Source: Gemmatimonadota bacterium (GTDB lineage: Bacteria; Latescibacterota; UBA2968; UBA8231). From it: 9,260 nucleotides of DNA. Numbering within the stretch: the first letter of the stretch is position 1; each line of letters opens with the position of its first letter. The stretch spans positions 1 to 9,260 of the forward strand of contig JAPOYQ010000512.1 of assembly GCA_026706505.1 (NCBI GenBank), in the 5' to 3' direction. The translations under genes and the position numbers were made by a program. The notes beneath the pieces were generated by a model that saw only the letters and a list, made by a program, of their open reading frames with translations, ran no database searches and was not told where the DNA came from. Of this stretch, positions 1 through 7,360 are shown in pieces.

Positions 1-981
1 GCGATGCTGCCGCCTGCGGCGAACATCGGCCGCCCGAATGGCACCGACGAAGAGAGCGGATACCACTCCTATGACGAGATAGTCAATCTCCCACGGCGCT
101 ATGCCCGCACACTTGGTACATCGTTCTCGGGGCCGATCGCTCTTGGAGCCGCAGCCTGTGTGTGGCAGGCGCATCCTAATTGGACAGCCTTGGACATGAA
201 AACGGCCCTCATCGCTTCGTCGATAAAGCGTCCACAGTGGTCTAACCTACGCGCCGGGCTGGTTTCAGTCGAAGGTGCTTTAGCGATGGAAGCGACGGAG
301 CATCCTCCCGAGCCGGTAACGAGCCCCTACCAAACCTGGTCGGAGTGGCGGAAACGTTCGGTCAAATACCGGATGGATCAACTTAGTGCTGGCGATTCTG
401 ACCAAGTAAGAGATGTCATCCTTTCTTTTGTTGGTAATCCATTCCCAGACGAGGCTCTGCAACCAATCAGTGAGTGTTTAAACCACCCGAAATCTGAGGT
501 TCGTGCCGCTACCTTGTGTGCCCTAGCAAGCAAAACGTCCGAAGTGAATCCGGACTACATCAAGGAAGGGTTTCGGGACGTTGCGCCCATTGTCCGGTCG
601 GCGGCGGTGTACTTGCTACAGAATTGTCCAACTTTGTGGTCTGAATGTAGCGCATCTCTCAGTGTTCTCTTTAATGACCCGAGCCTGGATGTTCGTTATG
701 TATCCTTTAACCTTGCCAGAAGAACGGCTCTTCCGCGTTTCGCCGAAGAAATCGTCTCCGGTCTTGAAGAGGACGCCCGCATGGGTCGAATATCCAACTT
801 CGCGGCCCGAAGAGATGTATTAGAAGCAATAACAGGACATCGCCTGCCGGAAAGGCCCCCTTATTACGTGCACGGACAGCCGTATTACTCGGACGCGCGC
901 CGCGATGCGCGAGTGGATCTGGCACGTCGATGGGAGGATTGGTTGAGGTCGGTCAGTCCTTTGATGAGTGAGGAGACTTAA
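1..981 (+). CDS. Subtilisin-family (S8) serine peptidase with C-terminal HEAT-like repeats, 5'-truncated
   Basis: This is the 3' part of a gene that is open from the window's first base, so its true start lies outside. Counting the first ATG (base 4) as residue 1, the motif GTSFSGP at 38-44 is the catalytic-serine box of subtilases (G-T-S-x-x-x-P), with Ser40 the nucleophile. The helix after it and the RAGLVSVEGAL stretch at 83-93 match the usual end of a subtilase domain. The Asp and His of the triad must lie upstream. Residues about 125-245 hold HEAT-like helical pairs, seen as recurring D/SEVR-aaxxAL blocks (SEVRAATLCAL, IVRSAAVYLL, LDVRYVSFNLA), usually protein-binding. The tail at 285-325 is rich in Tyr, Arg and Asp. 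The stop TAA at 979-981 lies 1 base before the ATG of the DUF5916 gene, so the two are probably co-transcribed. Family assignment is firm; substrate and cell location cannot be told from this fragment. Confidence 0.85.
   Translation, partial: AMLPPAANIGRPNGTDEESGYHSYDEIVNLPRRYARTLGTSFSGPIALGAAACVWQAHPNWTALDMKTALIASSIKRPQWSNLRAGLVSVEGALAMEATEHPPEPVTSPYQTWSEWRKRSVKYRMDQLSAGDSDQVRDVILSFVGNPFPDEALQPISECLNHPKSEVRAATLCALASKTSEVNPDYIKEGFRDVAPIVRSAAVYLLQNCPTLWSECSASLSVLFNDPSLDVRYVSFNLARRTALPRFAEEIVSGLEEDARMGRISNFAARRDVLEAITGHRLPERPPYYVHGQPYYSDARRDARVDLARRWEDWLRSVSPLMSEET
971..975 (+). promoter_or_regulatory. Ribosome binding site deciding the DUF5916 gene start
   Basis: AGGAG lies 7 bases before the ATG at 983 and inside the last codons of the subtilase gene. 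It favours ATG 983 (or the adjacent ATG 986) over the upstream in-frame GTG at 968, which would overlap this site. Confidence 0.7.
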
Positions 982-982
982 C

Positions 983-3415
983 ATGATGCGTTTATGGAGG
1001 ATCTTAATAATTATTGCCATTGTCGATGGGGGAAATCCTCTCTGGGGTCACGTAGAAGATGGGGAAGTCACGGGCAAGACTCTAAGAGCCATCCGGATCC
1101 ATTCTACTCCACCTAAGATCGACGGCCACCTAGACGATTTAATCTGGCAGCAAGCCCCTGTCTTTACAGGATTTACTCAGCGACGACCCGATACGGGACA
1201 GGCTGCCACCGAGTCGACGACAGTACAATTTGCCTATGACGACAAAGCGCTTTACGTCGGTGTTATGGCCTTTGATCGCCAGCCAGAGCACATCGTGGCT
1301 CGTCTTGCTCGCCGAGATCAGTTTCCAGAAGCAGATTTCGTCCAGATTGCCATTGATGCCCACCATGATCATCAGACAAACTTCGTGTTCCATGTACACG
1401 CTGGCGGCTCCCTGACAGATGGCTATAATTACGATGATGGAGGTGGTTGGGACGGTGCCTGGGATGGGGTCTGGCAAGCGCGTCAAAGCAGGCATGAGAA
1501 CGGGTGGTGTGTAGAGTACAAGATTCCCTACCAAACGCTCCGCTTCAGCCCTCAGGAGAAATACACTTGGGGCGTCAATGTAATTCGCTATATAAGTCGA
1601 AAAAAAGAGGATGTGTATTGGCGTATGGTTCCGCTTGAGCAAAGCGGTTGGCCATCGCACTTTGGCCATCTTGAAGGTATTGAGCAGATTATTCCCCCTA
1701 AACCCTTGGAGATTATGCCTTATATCGTTGGCCGATCCACCATTATCTCCGACAATGGATCCGCTAGCCGCGATCTCTTCAGCAATCTGGGGGTTAATAT
1801 GCGCTACGGACTGACCTCGGGCCTCTCTCTTAACGCCACAGTCAATCCAGACTTCGGGCAGGTGGAGGCCGATCCGGCCGTGCTAAACCTTTCAGTCTTT
1901 GAGACCTTCTTCGAGGAGCGGCGCCCCTTTTTCGTAGATGGGGCTGAGAATTTCCGGACGCCTATCCAGCTTTTCTATTCCCGTCGCATTGGCAAGCAGC
2001 CCAGCTTCAATAGCATCCCCAGTGGCTTCCGGATGGTGGACCGGCCAGATTTTACCACCATTTTAGGAGCAGTTAAAATAGTGGGCAAGACGGCCGGCAA
2101 GACGAGCTTTGGGTTAATGGAAGCACTTACGGCTAGAGAGTATGTATCTCTGGAGAGTGTAGGGGAAGAATCAAAACGTCGTGATTTTCTTCTTGAGCCG
2201 CGCTCGCATATCTTGGTTGGCCGAGTACAGCAGGATCTTTTGCAAGGCAACTCTCACATCGGCCTGACAGGTACGAGTCTTAACCGACACAAGGCTGCAG
2301 ACGCTTACTCTGGGAGTGTAGACTGGTGGCTGCGTTCGGGGCAGAACGAATACGACTTCTCGGGACAGATCGCCAGTAGCCAAGCCGGAGCGGCAGCGGA
2401 TCAGAAGAGGGGGTGGGGCAGCGAGATGGCTGTGGGCAAGCGGAGCGGCTGGCTACAAGGAGGATTCCATTGGAAAGCCTATTCAAGAGATTTCGAAATC
2501 AATGATCTGGGTTTTCTATGGCGGAACAATTACTACGAAACTCGATTTCAACTCCAGCTTCGCAAGGATCGCCCTTGGAATCTTTTCCGTTGGAACAGAC
2601 TGAACATCAATCAGTGGAGGCGTCGGAACTTTGATGACGTGGTACTGGCAAACGGCATCGGCTTGAGCACTCGGCATCAGTTCAGTAATTATTGGGACAT
2701 CTATGGAGCAATTAACCATAATTTCCGCACTCAGGACGATCTAGATACCCGGGGTGGACCGCTCATCGTACGGCCCGCTAGAACAGCTTTTGATCTTAGT
2801 ATCACAAGCGACGATCGGCGAGCCATAAGTAGCCAACTCGGCTTTTCTTGGGGGAACGACACGGAAGGTAGTTCTTGGCGCGCGATGGCATTGGGAGTAG
2901 AAATTAAACCAGCTTATCATATAGAGTGTTACTTTCAGCCACACTATCATTGGGGTTTCGATGATGCACAGTGGGTTGGGAATATAGACGTGGATAGGGA
3001 TGGCATAGTTGAACACTTCGTATACGGAACACTGAATAGCAAGACCCTAGATCTGACTACCCGACTCAATGTGATCTTTAGCCGGGATCTGAGCCTAGAG
3101 CTCTATTTGCAGCCGTTTCTGGCGGTTGGTGCCTACAAACATTTCAAAGAACTAGCGAGACCGGATTCGTATATGTTTACCCCATATACAGAGTTGGACT
3201 ACAATCCCGATTTTCGCCACCGTTCACTGCAGAGTAATATGGTACTGCGTTGGGAATATCGTCCGGGAAGTACCTTATTCTTGGTGTGGTCCCAAGCGAA
3301 CAGTGCGTTCTCTGCAGATCCTTCCTTCCGCCCACTGAGGAATATAGGTGAGAGTTTTCTAGACGATGGTTCGGATATTTTCTTTATTAAGGTAAATTAC
3401 CGGCTATCATTATAA
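983..3415 (+). CDS. CBM9-like / DUF5916 domain protein, predicted exported beta-barrel
   Basis: The product has 810 residues from ATG 983. An in-frame GTG at 968 would add five, but the AGGAG site favours 983. Residues 1-22 look like a signal peptide (MMRLW followed by a hydrophobic ILIIIAIV core). Residues about 44-235 match a family 9 carbohydrate-binding-like domain: PKIDGHLDDLIW at 44-55, a YDDKALYVGV strand, and WDGVWQA...GWCVEYKIP at 160-182. Residues 288-320 carry the hallmark of DUF5916 (NPDFGQVEADP, then FETFF and ERRPFF). The rest is rich in alternating aromatic strands and ends in FFIKVNYRLSL, like the closing strand of an outer-membrane barrel. Function is unknown for the family; such genes are often loosely called hydrolases, which nothing here supports. 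Binding of a glycan at the cell surface is an inference from the CBM9-like part. It follows a subtilase gene, probably in one operon, and its stop is 1 base from the stop of the convergent dehydratase gene. Confidence 0.88.
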   Translation: MMRLWRILIIIAIVDGGNPLWGHVEDGEVTGKTLRAIRIHSTPPKIDGHLDDLIWQQAPVFTGFTQRRPDTGQAATESTTVQFAYDDKALYVGVMAFDRQPEHIVARLARRDQFPEADFVQIAIDAHHDHQTNFVFHVHAGGSLTDGYNYDDGGGWDGAWDGVWQARQSRHENGWCVEYKIPYQTLRFSPQEKYTWGVNVIRYISRKKEDVYWRMVPLEQSGWPSHFGHLEGIEQIIPPKPLEIMPYIVGRSTIISDNGSASRDLFSNLGVNMRYGLTSGLSLNATVNPDFGQVEADPAVLNLSVFETFFEERRPFFVDGAENFRTPIQLFYSRRIGKQPSFNSIPSGFRMVDRPDFTTILGAVKIVGKTAGKTSFGLMEALTAREYVSLESVGEESKRRDFLLEPRSHILVGRVQQDLLQGNSHIGLTGTSLNRHKAADAYSGSVDWWLRSGQNEYDFSGQIASSQAGAAADQKRGWGSEMAVGKRSGWLQGGFHWKAYSRDFEINDLGFLWRNNYYETRFQLQLRKDRPWNLFRWNRLNINQWRRRNFDDVVLANGIGLSTRHQFSNYWDIYGAINHNFRTQDDLDTRGGPLIVRPARTAFDLSITSDDRRAISSQLGFSWGNDTEGSSWRAMALGVEIKPAYHIECYFQPHYHWGFDDAQWVGNIDVDRDGIVEHFVYGTLNSKTLDLTTRLNVIFSRDLSLELYLQPFLAVGAYKHFKELARPDSYMFTPYTELDYNPDFRHRSLQSNMVLRWEYRPGSTLFLVWSQANSAFSADPSFRPLRNIGESFLDDGSDIFFIKVNYRLSL

Positions 3416-3416
3416 A

Positions 3417-4547
3417 CTAAAATTCCACATACGGTTCAGACTCAACCGGCGTAAACAGCTTCGGCGGATGTTGCTCCATAACATCCTCGCGTAACTCTAC
3501 GCCCCAACCCGGTCCTGCTGGTGGCACACAATGTCCATCGATTACTTCAATCGGTTGCGTAAGTACCTCATTGTAGAGATCAATGGACGACACAAAAATT
3601 TCCTGCATCAAACTGTTGTGAACGCACATATCCAAATGCAAGCTGGCGATTGTTGAAATCGGCCCATTGGAATTGTGTGGTGCGACTGTCACGTAATACG
3701 TCTCAGCCATTGCGGCAATTTTCTTCAATTCAGTGATCCCGCCCGCATGACAGATATCCGGCTGAATAATTCCGACCGCGTTCAGCTCCAACAGTGCGCG
3801 AAATTCCCAGCGAGTGTATAGCTGTTCACCCGTCGCAATTGGCACATTTACTTCGCGGGCAAATTGCGCTAGCGCTTCTGGGTTGTCCCACAAAATCGGC
3901 TCTTCCATCCACGCAATGTTATAAGGCTCCAATTCCTGTGCCACTCGTCGTGCGCTCCATATATTCAAGCGTGCGCGAATGTCAATTCCTATTTCAATTT
4001 GCGACCCCGCTGCTTCGCGCGCCGCTTCCACCAAGGCGACGCCGTGCTGAATTCGATCGATCTTTGCCACCTGCTCGCCTCTAAAAGGGTAAAACTTCAA
4101 CCCCTCATAGCCTTGATCTACTACCCGTTTTACACCCTCGGCAATCCCTTCAGGTGTGTTGTTCTTTCTCGGCCAGCCATTGGCGTACATGCGAATTTTG
4201 TCGTGTGATTTTCCTCCTAACAGTTCATACACCGGGACGCCTAGTGCTTTACCTTTAATATCCCATAACGCCAGATCAATCGCACTGATCGCACTCGTCG
4301 TCACCGGGCCACCCGACCATGTCACGCGCCGATACAGCGAAGTCCAGATCCGCTCGATCTCAAACGGATTTTTGCCAATTAGAAAACGCTTGAACGCGGT
4401 AAACTCGCCGATTAAGGCGTCGTCTTTGTATTGCAAACTGGCTTCGCCCCAGCCGTGAATACCGGCGTCGGTCTCGATTTTGACAAACATCCAATTGTTG
4501 GTACCTTCCGACCCTATCCGCATCACTTGCAAATCAGTAATTTTCAT
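3417..4547 (-). CDS. Enolase-superfamily (mandelate racemase/galactonate dehydratase-like) enzyme
   Basis: The product has 376 residues, the normal length for this family, and is complete. Enzymes of this type abstract the proton alpha to a carboxylate of a sugar acid, with Mg2+ holding the enediolate, often giving a 2-keto-3-deoxy acid. Residues 1-120 form the capping domain. The barrel metal ligands are Asp189 (GIDIRAR), Glu215 (WMEEP) and Glu241 (ATGEQ), with 26-residue spacings equal to those I recall for E. coli DgoD (183/209/235). Asp264 (QPD) and His291 (APHNSNGP) form the expected Asp-His base dyad. The residue two after the first metal ligand is Arg191, where DgoD has the acid His185. 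The barrel strand at 150-155 reads LKFYPF. So the fold and one half of the active site are clear, but the substrate is not; calling it galactonate dehydratase would go too far. The gene is the last of a run of minus-strand genes, is richer in A+T than those upstream, and is preceded by a hairpin array. Confidence 0.9.
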   Translation of the reverse strand: MKITDLQVMRIGSEGTNNWMFVKIETDAGIHGWGEASLQYKDDALIGEFTAFKRFLIGKNPFEIERIWTSLYRRVTWSGGPVTTSAISAIDLALWDIKGKALGVPVYELLGGKSHDKIRMYANGWPRKNNTPEGIAEGVKRVVDQGYEGLKFYPFRGEQVAKIDRIQHGVALVEAAREAAGSQIEIGIDIRARLNIWSARRVAQELEPYNIAWMEEPILWDNPEALAQFAREVNVPIATGEQLYTRWEFRALLELNAVGIIQPDICHAGGITELKKIAAMAETYYVTVAPHNSNGPISTIASLHLDMCVHNSLMQEIFVSSIDLYNEVLTQPIEVIDGHCVPPAGPGWGVELREDVMEQHPPKLFTPVESEPYVEF

Positions 4548-4551
4548 TTTT

Positions 4552-4558
4552 CTCCTCC
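4552..4558 (-). promoter_or_regulatory. Strong Shine-Dalgarno site of the dehydratase gene
   Basis: On the minus strand the sequence reads GGAGGAG, then 4 bases, then ATG at 4547. This fixes the start and suggests the gene is translated on its own rather than by coupling. I see no convincing -10/-35 pair between this site and the hairpin array. Confidence 0.75.
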
Positions 4559-4585
4559 GTCGTATTCAGGCAATAGCCTTCAGAT

Positions 4586-4677
4586 ACCCATGATGTGGGT
4601 GAAAATCACCCGTGACGTGGGTGAAAATCACCCGTGACGTGGGTGAAAATCACCCGTGAGGCGGGTGAAAATCACCC
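4586..4677. repeat. Tandem array of 22-bp hairpin repeats
   Basis: Four exact copies of the 15-bp palindrome GGGTGAAAATCACCC (6-bp arms, 3-base loop) start at 4597, 4619, 4641 and 4663, so the period is exactly 22. The 7-base spacers are GTGACGT, GTGACGT and GTGAGGC. A decayed partial unit (ACCCATGATGT) precedes the first copy. Because CACCC at the end of one copy can also pair with GGGTG of the next across the spacer, two alternative sets of stems are possible. The array fills most of the 139-base gap between the GGT-like gene (ends 4687) and the dehydratase start (4547). No T-run follows the stems on either strand, so it is not a typical intrinsic terminator. It could be an operator array, an mRNA-processing or stabilising element, or a simple expanded repeat. 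Confidence 0.92.
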
Positions 4678-4686
4678 AAGGACGAC

Positions 4687-6303
4687 CTATACGCCCGCGG
4701 CCCAGCCATTGCCCCCAGCGCGCACTTTGCCCTCGCTTTTGAGCACTTCGGCACCGTGAGCGCCGCCGGCTACTCCTTGAACTACCTGCACTCGGTGGCC
4801 CATTTCTCTTAGGGTTTGCACAATCGCTGGGTCGATGCCGCGCTTTAGTTCGAGGGGTTCTTGGGCTTCGGCGTTGAGTCGGGGGGCTGTGGCTGCTCCC
4901 AAGGCGGTGGCGTTGAAGTCGATAATGCGTTGGCCGAGTTGGGCCCCGACGCTGATGATGCGGCGACCGCCGGGCAGACCAATGGCCACGTCGCGCTGGG
5001 GCAGGCGCAAGATCATGGGGACCACGTTGTTGAGCGGACGCTTGTGCGCAGCTACAGAATTGGCCCGGCCGGGACGGGGATCCAAACGGCACATGCCGTG
5101 GCCTAGGATAATGCCCGTGCCCGGTACCGTGAGACAGGAGCCAAAGGCCCCGCCTTGGGTTATGGTGATGCCGACGAGATTGCCCTCGGCGTCTGCGGCC
5201 GATACGTGCAGGGTTTCGGCGACGGCTGGCCCCGAGGCTTCGTACACTTGCTGATCGACCCGCTCGGGAAATTGTTGCAGAGCTTCGACGCGGCCGGCGG
5301 CGTAGTCCTTGCTCAGCAAGCGCTCGACTGGCACATCGACGAAATCGGGGTCGCCGACGTAGCGCAGGCGGTCGCGCCAAGCCTGTTTGACGACCTCGGC
5401 TAGCTGGTGCCAGTACTGGGCTTGGTCGTCAGATACCACGGGGAAGCATTCCAGCATGTGCAGAATCTGTAGGGCGGAGAGGCAGCCGTTGGGCAAAATT
5501 GGTCCGTACACCGGCACGTCGCGGTAGGTGATTTGGTACGGCTCGGTCAGGCGCGGCGCAAAAGCGGCCATATCCTCGCGGGTGAGGGCACCGCCGCTAG
5601 CTTGGACGTAATCGCCGATGGTGCGGCCCAATTCGCCGTGGTAAAAGTCGCGCCAACCGGCTTGGGCCAAACGCGCTAGCGTGCGCTCCATATCGGGGCG
5701 ATGCCAAATGTCGTCGGGGCTGGGCAACTCGCCTTGCGGTGCGAGGTGGCTAAACGTTGCGGGGAAGCGGCGCAGTATAGCTTCTTGGTTGCGGATGGTA
5801 TTGGCCAGGGCCGGGCCGTAGGGAAAGCCGTCGGCGAGCAGCCCTTGGGCCGGGGCGACAATCGCGGCCCAAGGCAACCGTCCCCAGCGCTCGTGCAAAA
5901 AGCCCATGCCAGCCATTTGGCCGGGGACGGCTACGGACTGGGGGCCGTACACGTTGGCATCATCGCCTACGCTACAGGCGTATTCCTTTTCGTTGGTGCA
6001 CATATTGTCGCGGCGGGCTGGCAGAATGTCGTACATGTGTTCGTGGGCTGCGGCTGGAGCTACGGCATTGGCGTCGAGCGACCAGACGCGGCCGGTGGAG
6101 CCTTCCAGAACAACCGCTGCCGACATGTAGCCGCCGATGCCGTTGGATTGGGGGGCTAACATGCAGCAGGCCAAACTGGTGGCTGCGGCCGCATCCATGG
6201 CGTTGCCTCCTTGGGCCAATATGTGCGCGCCAATGAGCGCTGCGGCTGGTTGCTGGGCGGACACAGCGCCGCGGTCGGCTAGTACTTGGTGTCCTTCGAT
6301 CAT
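4687..6303 (-). CDS. Gamma-glutamyltransferase-family Ntn hydrolase, cytoplasmic type, with altered substrate pocket
   Basis: The product has 538 residues and looks complete. It shows the GGT fold: GGNAMDAAAA at 32-41, NGIGGYM at 54-60, ETLHVSAADAEGN at 363-375, KRPL at 421-424 and LPGG at 443-446. GGTs are made as precursors that cut themselves before a threonine, which becomes the nucleophile. Thr364 is that residue and Thr382, 18 residues later, matches the second threonine of the dyad, as in E. coli (391/409). There is no signal peptide, unlike classical periplasmic GGTs. The residues that hold gamma-glutamate in E. coli GGT are changed: Arg114 aligns with Asn79, Asn411 with Gly384, Asp433 with Arg406, and Ser462/Ser463 with Asn425/Asn426. 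The protein is therefore likely an amide hydrolase or acylase, not a glutathione enzyme. I recall similar changes in other GGT-like proteins (the YwrD-type group), without having checked. It lies 24 bases after the SDR gene, in a likely operon. Confidence 0.88.
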   Translation of the reverse strand: MIEGHQVLADRGAVSAQQPAAALIGAHILAQGGNAMDAAAATSLACCMLAPQSNGIGGYMSAAVVLEGSTGRVWSLDANAVAPAAAHEHMYDILPARRDNMCTNEKEYACSVGDDANVYGPQSVAVPGQMAGMGFLHERWGRLPWAAIVAPAQGLLADGFPYGPALANTIRNQEAILRRFPATFSHLAPQGELPSPDDIWHRPDMERTLARLAQAGWRDFYHGELGRTIGDYVQASGGALTREDMAAFAPRLTEPYQITYRDVPVYGPILPNGCLSALQILHMLECFPVVSDDQAQYWHQLAEVVKQAWRDRLRYVGDPDFVDVPVERLLSKDYAAGRVEALQQFPERVDQQVYEASGPAVAETLHVSAADAEGNLVGITITQGGAFGSCLTVPGTGIILGHGMCRLDPRPGRANSVAAHKRPLNNVVPMILRLPQRDVAIGLPGGRRIISVGAQLGQRIIDFNATALGAATAPRLNAEAQEPLELKRGIDPAIVQTLREMGHRVQVVQGVAGGAHGAEVLKSEGKVRAGGNGWAAGV

Positions 6304-6309
6304 GGGGAT

Positions 6310-6315
6310 CTCCTT
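6310..6315 (-). promoter_or_regulatory. Ribosome binding site of the GGT-like gene
   Basis: AAGGAG on the minus strand lies 6 bases before ATG 6303, in the 24-base gap after the SDR stop codon. It supports the short, signal-peptide-free start of the GGT-like protein. Confidence 0.75.
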
Positions 6316-6327
6316 CGCACCACTACG

Positions 6328-7356
6328 TTAGCCAAAGCGCACGCCCGTCGGGATAATCCCCACGTCCTCCCCGCGCCGCATGGCCTCAGCCGCGTCGAGT
6401 ATGCTCGCCAAGTCGTGCTTGGGTTCAAATCCCAACTTTGCCTTGATGTTCGTCAAATCCAACTCGAAGTAGTTCCAGTCCGGCCGCCGCGCATCGGCGT
6501 AGCCTAGACCAAAGCGCTCGGCGAGATAGGGCACGGCCTCGCTCCAATCGAACAGCGCGGCCCCGCCGAGATTAAACACCTCGCCCACGGCCTCGTCCCG
6601 CTCCAGCGCCAACACCAGCCCTTGGACGATGTCGCGCACGTCGGCATACACCTGCCGATAGGGCCGCCCGTCTGGATTGCGCGATAGCAAGAATTGCTCT
6701 TCGCCCGTCCACAGCGCCTTGAGCTCCTCGGCTCCCTCTCGGTCCTTGAACTGCTCGTAAACCGGCCCGAACAGGAACAGATGCGGTAAGCCGTTTTCGT
6801 CGAGGAATTCTCCCGGCTCAATAATCGTGGCAAAGCGCGTGGTCACCGACGGCAGCCCGAACTGCAAGTGATAGCTCATCACCAGTTCCTCGCCGATCCA
6901 CTTGGTCAGGAAGTAGGGCATCGTCTGGTAGCGGGCGACTTGGTCTTCGCGGATTGGCTCTTCAAAGCAGCGGCCGTTGTAGGGATTCTCCCAGTAAATC
7001 GCCTCGGTGGAAGCATAGACCAAGCGGTGCAGATTGGGCGTCAGCTCGCGGATGGACTCCAGCACGTTGATGGTGCCCATGCCGTTGATTTCGAGGTATT
7101 CGCGGTTGTCGAAGGGGCCGCCAAAGGCCGCGGCGATGTGGTACACCGCATCGACTCCTTCGACGGCGCGGCGCACATCGGCGAGATTGCGCAAATCGCC
7201 TTCGATGGTCTCGACGCGGTCAAAGTCGTCGAGCTTGTGGGCGCGGCTTTGGTCGCCGGGATAGACAAACGAGCGGATGTCGTGCCCTTTGTCGAGCAAA
7301 GCTCTGGCCAAGTTGGCTCCGACGCGGCCAGTGCCGCCGGTGATTAGGATTTTCAC
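6328..7356 (-). CDS. NAD(P)-dependent epimerase/dehydratase, extended SDR family
   Basis: The product has 342 residues from a GTG start at 7356. The open frame runs on to 7455, but the extra 33 codons cross the palindromic element and do not resemble an SDR N-terminus, whereas MKILITGGTGRVGANLA begins exactly as the family does and a GAGGTG site precedes it. The Rossmann motif is GGTGRVG at 7-13, Asp54 (EGDL) is the adenine-contact residue, Ser116 (YASTEAIY) and Tyr148-x3-Lys152 (YFLTK) form the catalytic triad. Members act on nucleotide sugars or on free sugars and sugar lactones, by oxidation at one carbon. The C-terminal substrate half (FNLGG at 261-265, RPDWNYFELDLTNIKAKLGFEPK at 291-313) is typical. 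The substrate cannot be read from sequence. It sits between a sugar ABC transporter and the GGT-like gene on the same strand, which suggests sugar catabolism or modification and not cell-wall synthesis. Confidence 0.9.
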   Translation of the reverse strand: MKILITGGTGRVGANLARALLDKGHDIRSFVYPGDQSRAHKLDDFDRVETIEGDLRNLADVRRAVEGVDAVYHIAAAFGGPFDNREYLEINGMGTINVLESIRELTPNLHRLVYASTEAIYWENPYNGRCFEEPIREDQVARYQTMPYFLTKWIGEELVMSYHLQFGLPSVTTRFATIIEPGEFLDENGLPHLFLFGPVYEQFKDREGAEELKALWTGEEQFLLSRNPDGRPYRQVYADVRDIVQGLVLALERDEAVGEVFNLGGAALFDWSEAVPYLAERFGLGYADARRPDWNYFELDLTNIKAKLGFEPKHDLASILDAAEAMRRGEDVGIIPTGVRFG

Positions 7357-7360
7357 GTTG

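Noticed and set aside
968..982. GTG start at 968 for the DUF5916 gene
   Set aside because: The AGGAG at 971-975 is correctly spaced for ATG 983 and would lie inside the coding region of the longer form.
4586..4677. CRISPR array
   Set aside because: The constant part is 15-22 bases and the gaps are 7 bases of nearly the same sequence, so there are no spacers of CRISPR length, and no cas genes are near.
4586..4677. Intrinsic terminator of the GGT-like gene
   Set aside because: The stems are only 6 bp and no T-run follows any of them on either strand; the T-rich bases are in the loops.
4628..5380. 250-codon open frame on the minus strand overlapping the GGT-like gene
   Set aside because: It is Arg/Pro/Ser-rich, has no domain, and only exists because the overlapping real gene is G+C rich.
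4687..6303. Loss of the catalytic threonine in the GGT-like protein (TTH of classical GGTs reads TLH)
   Set aside because: The nucleophile is the first threonine of that motif, as shown by the 18-residue distance to the second dyad threonine; Thr364 and Thr382 keep that spacing.
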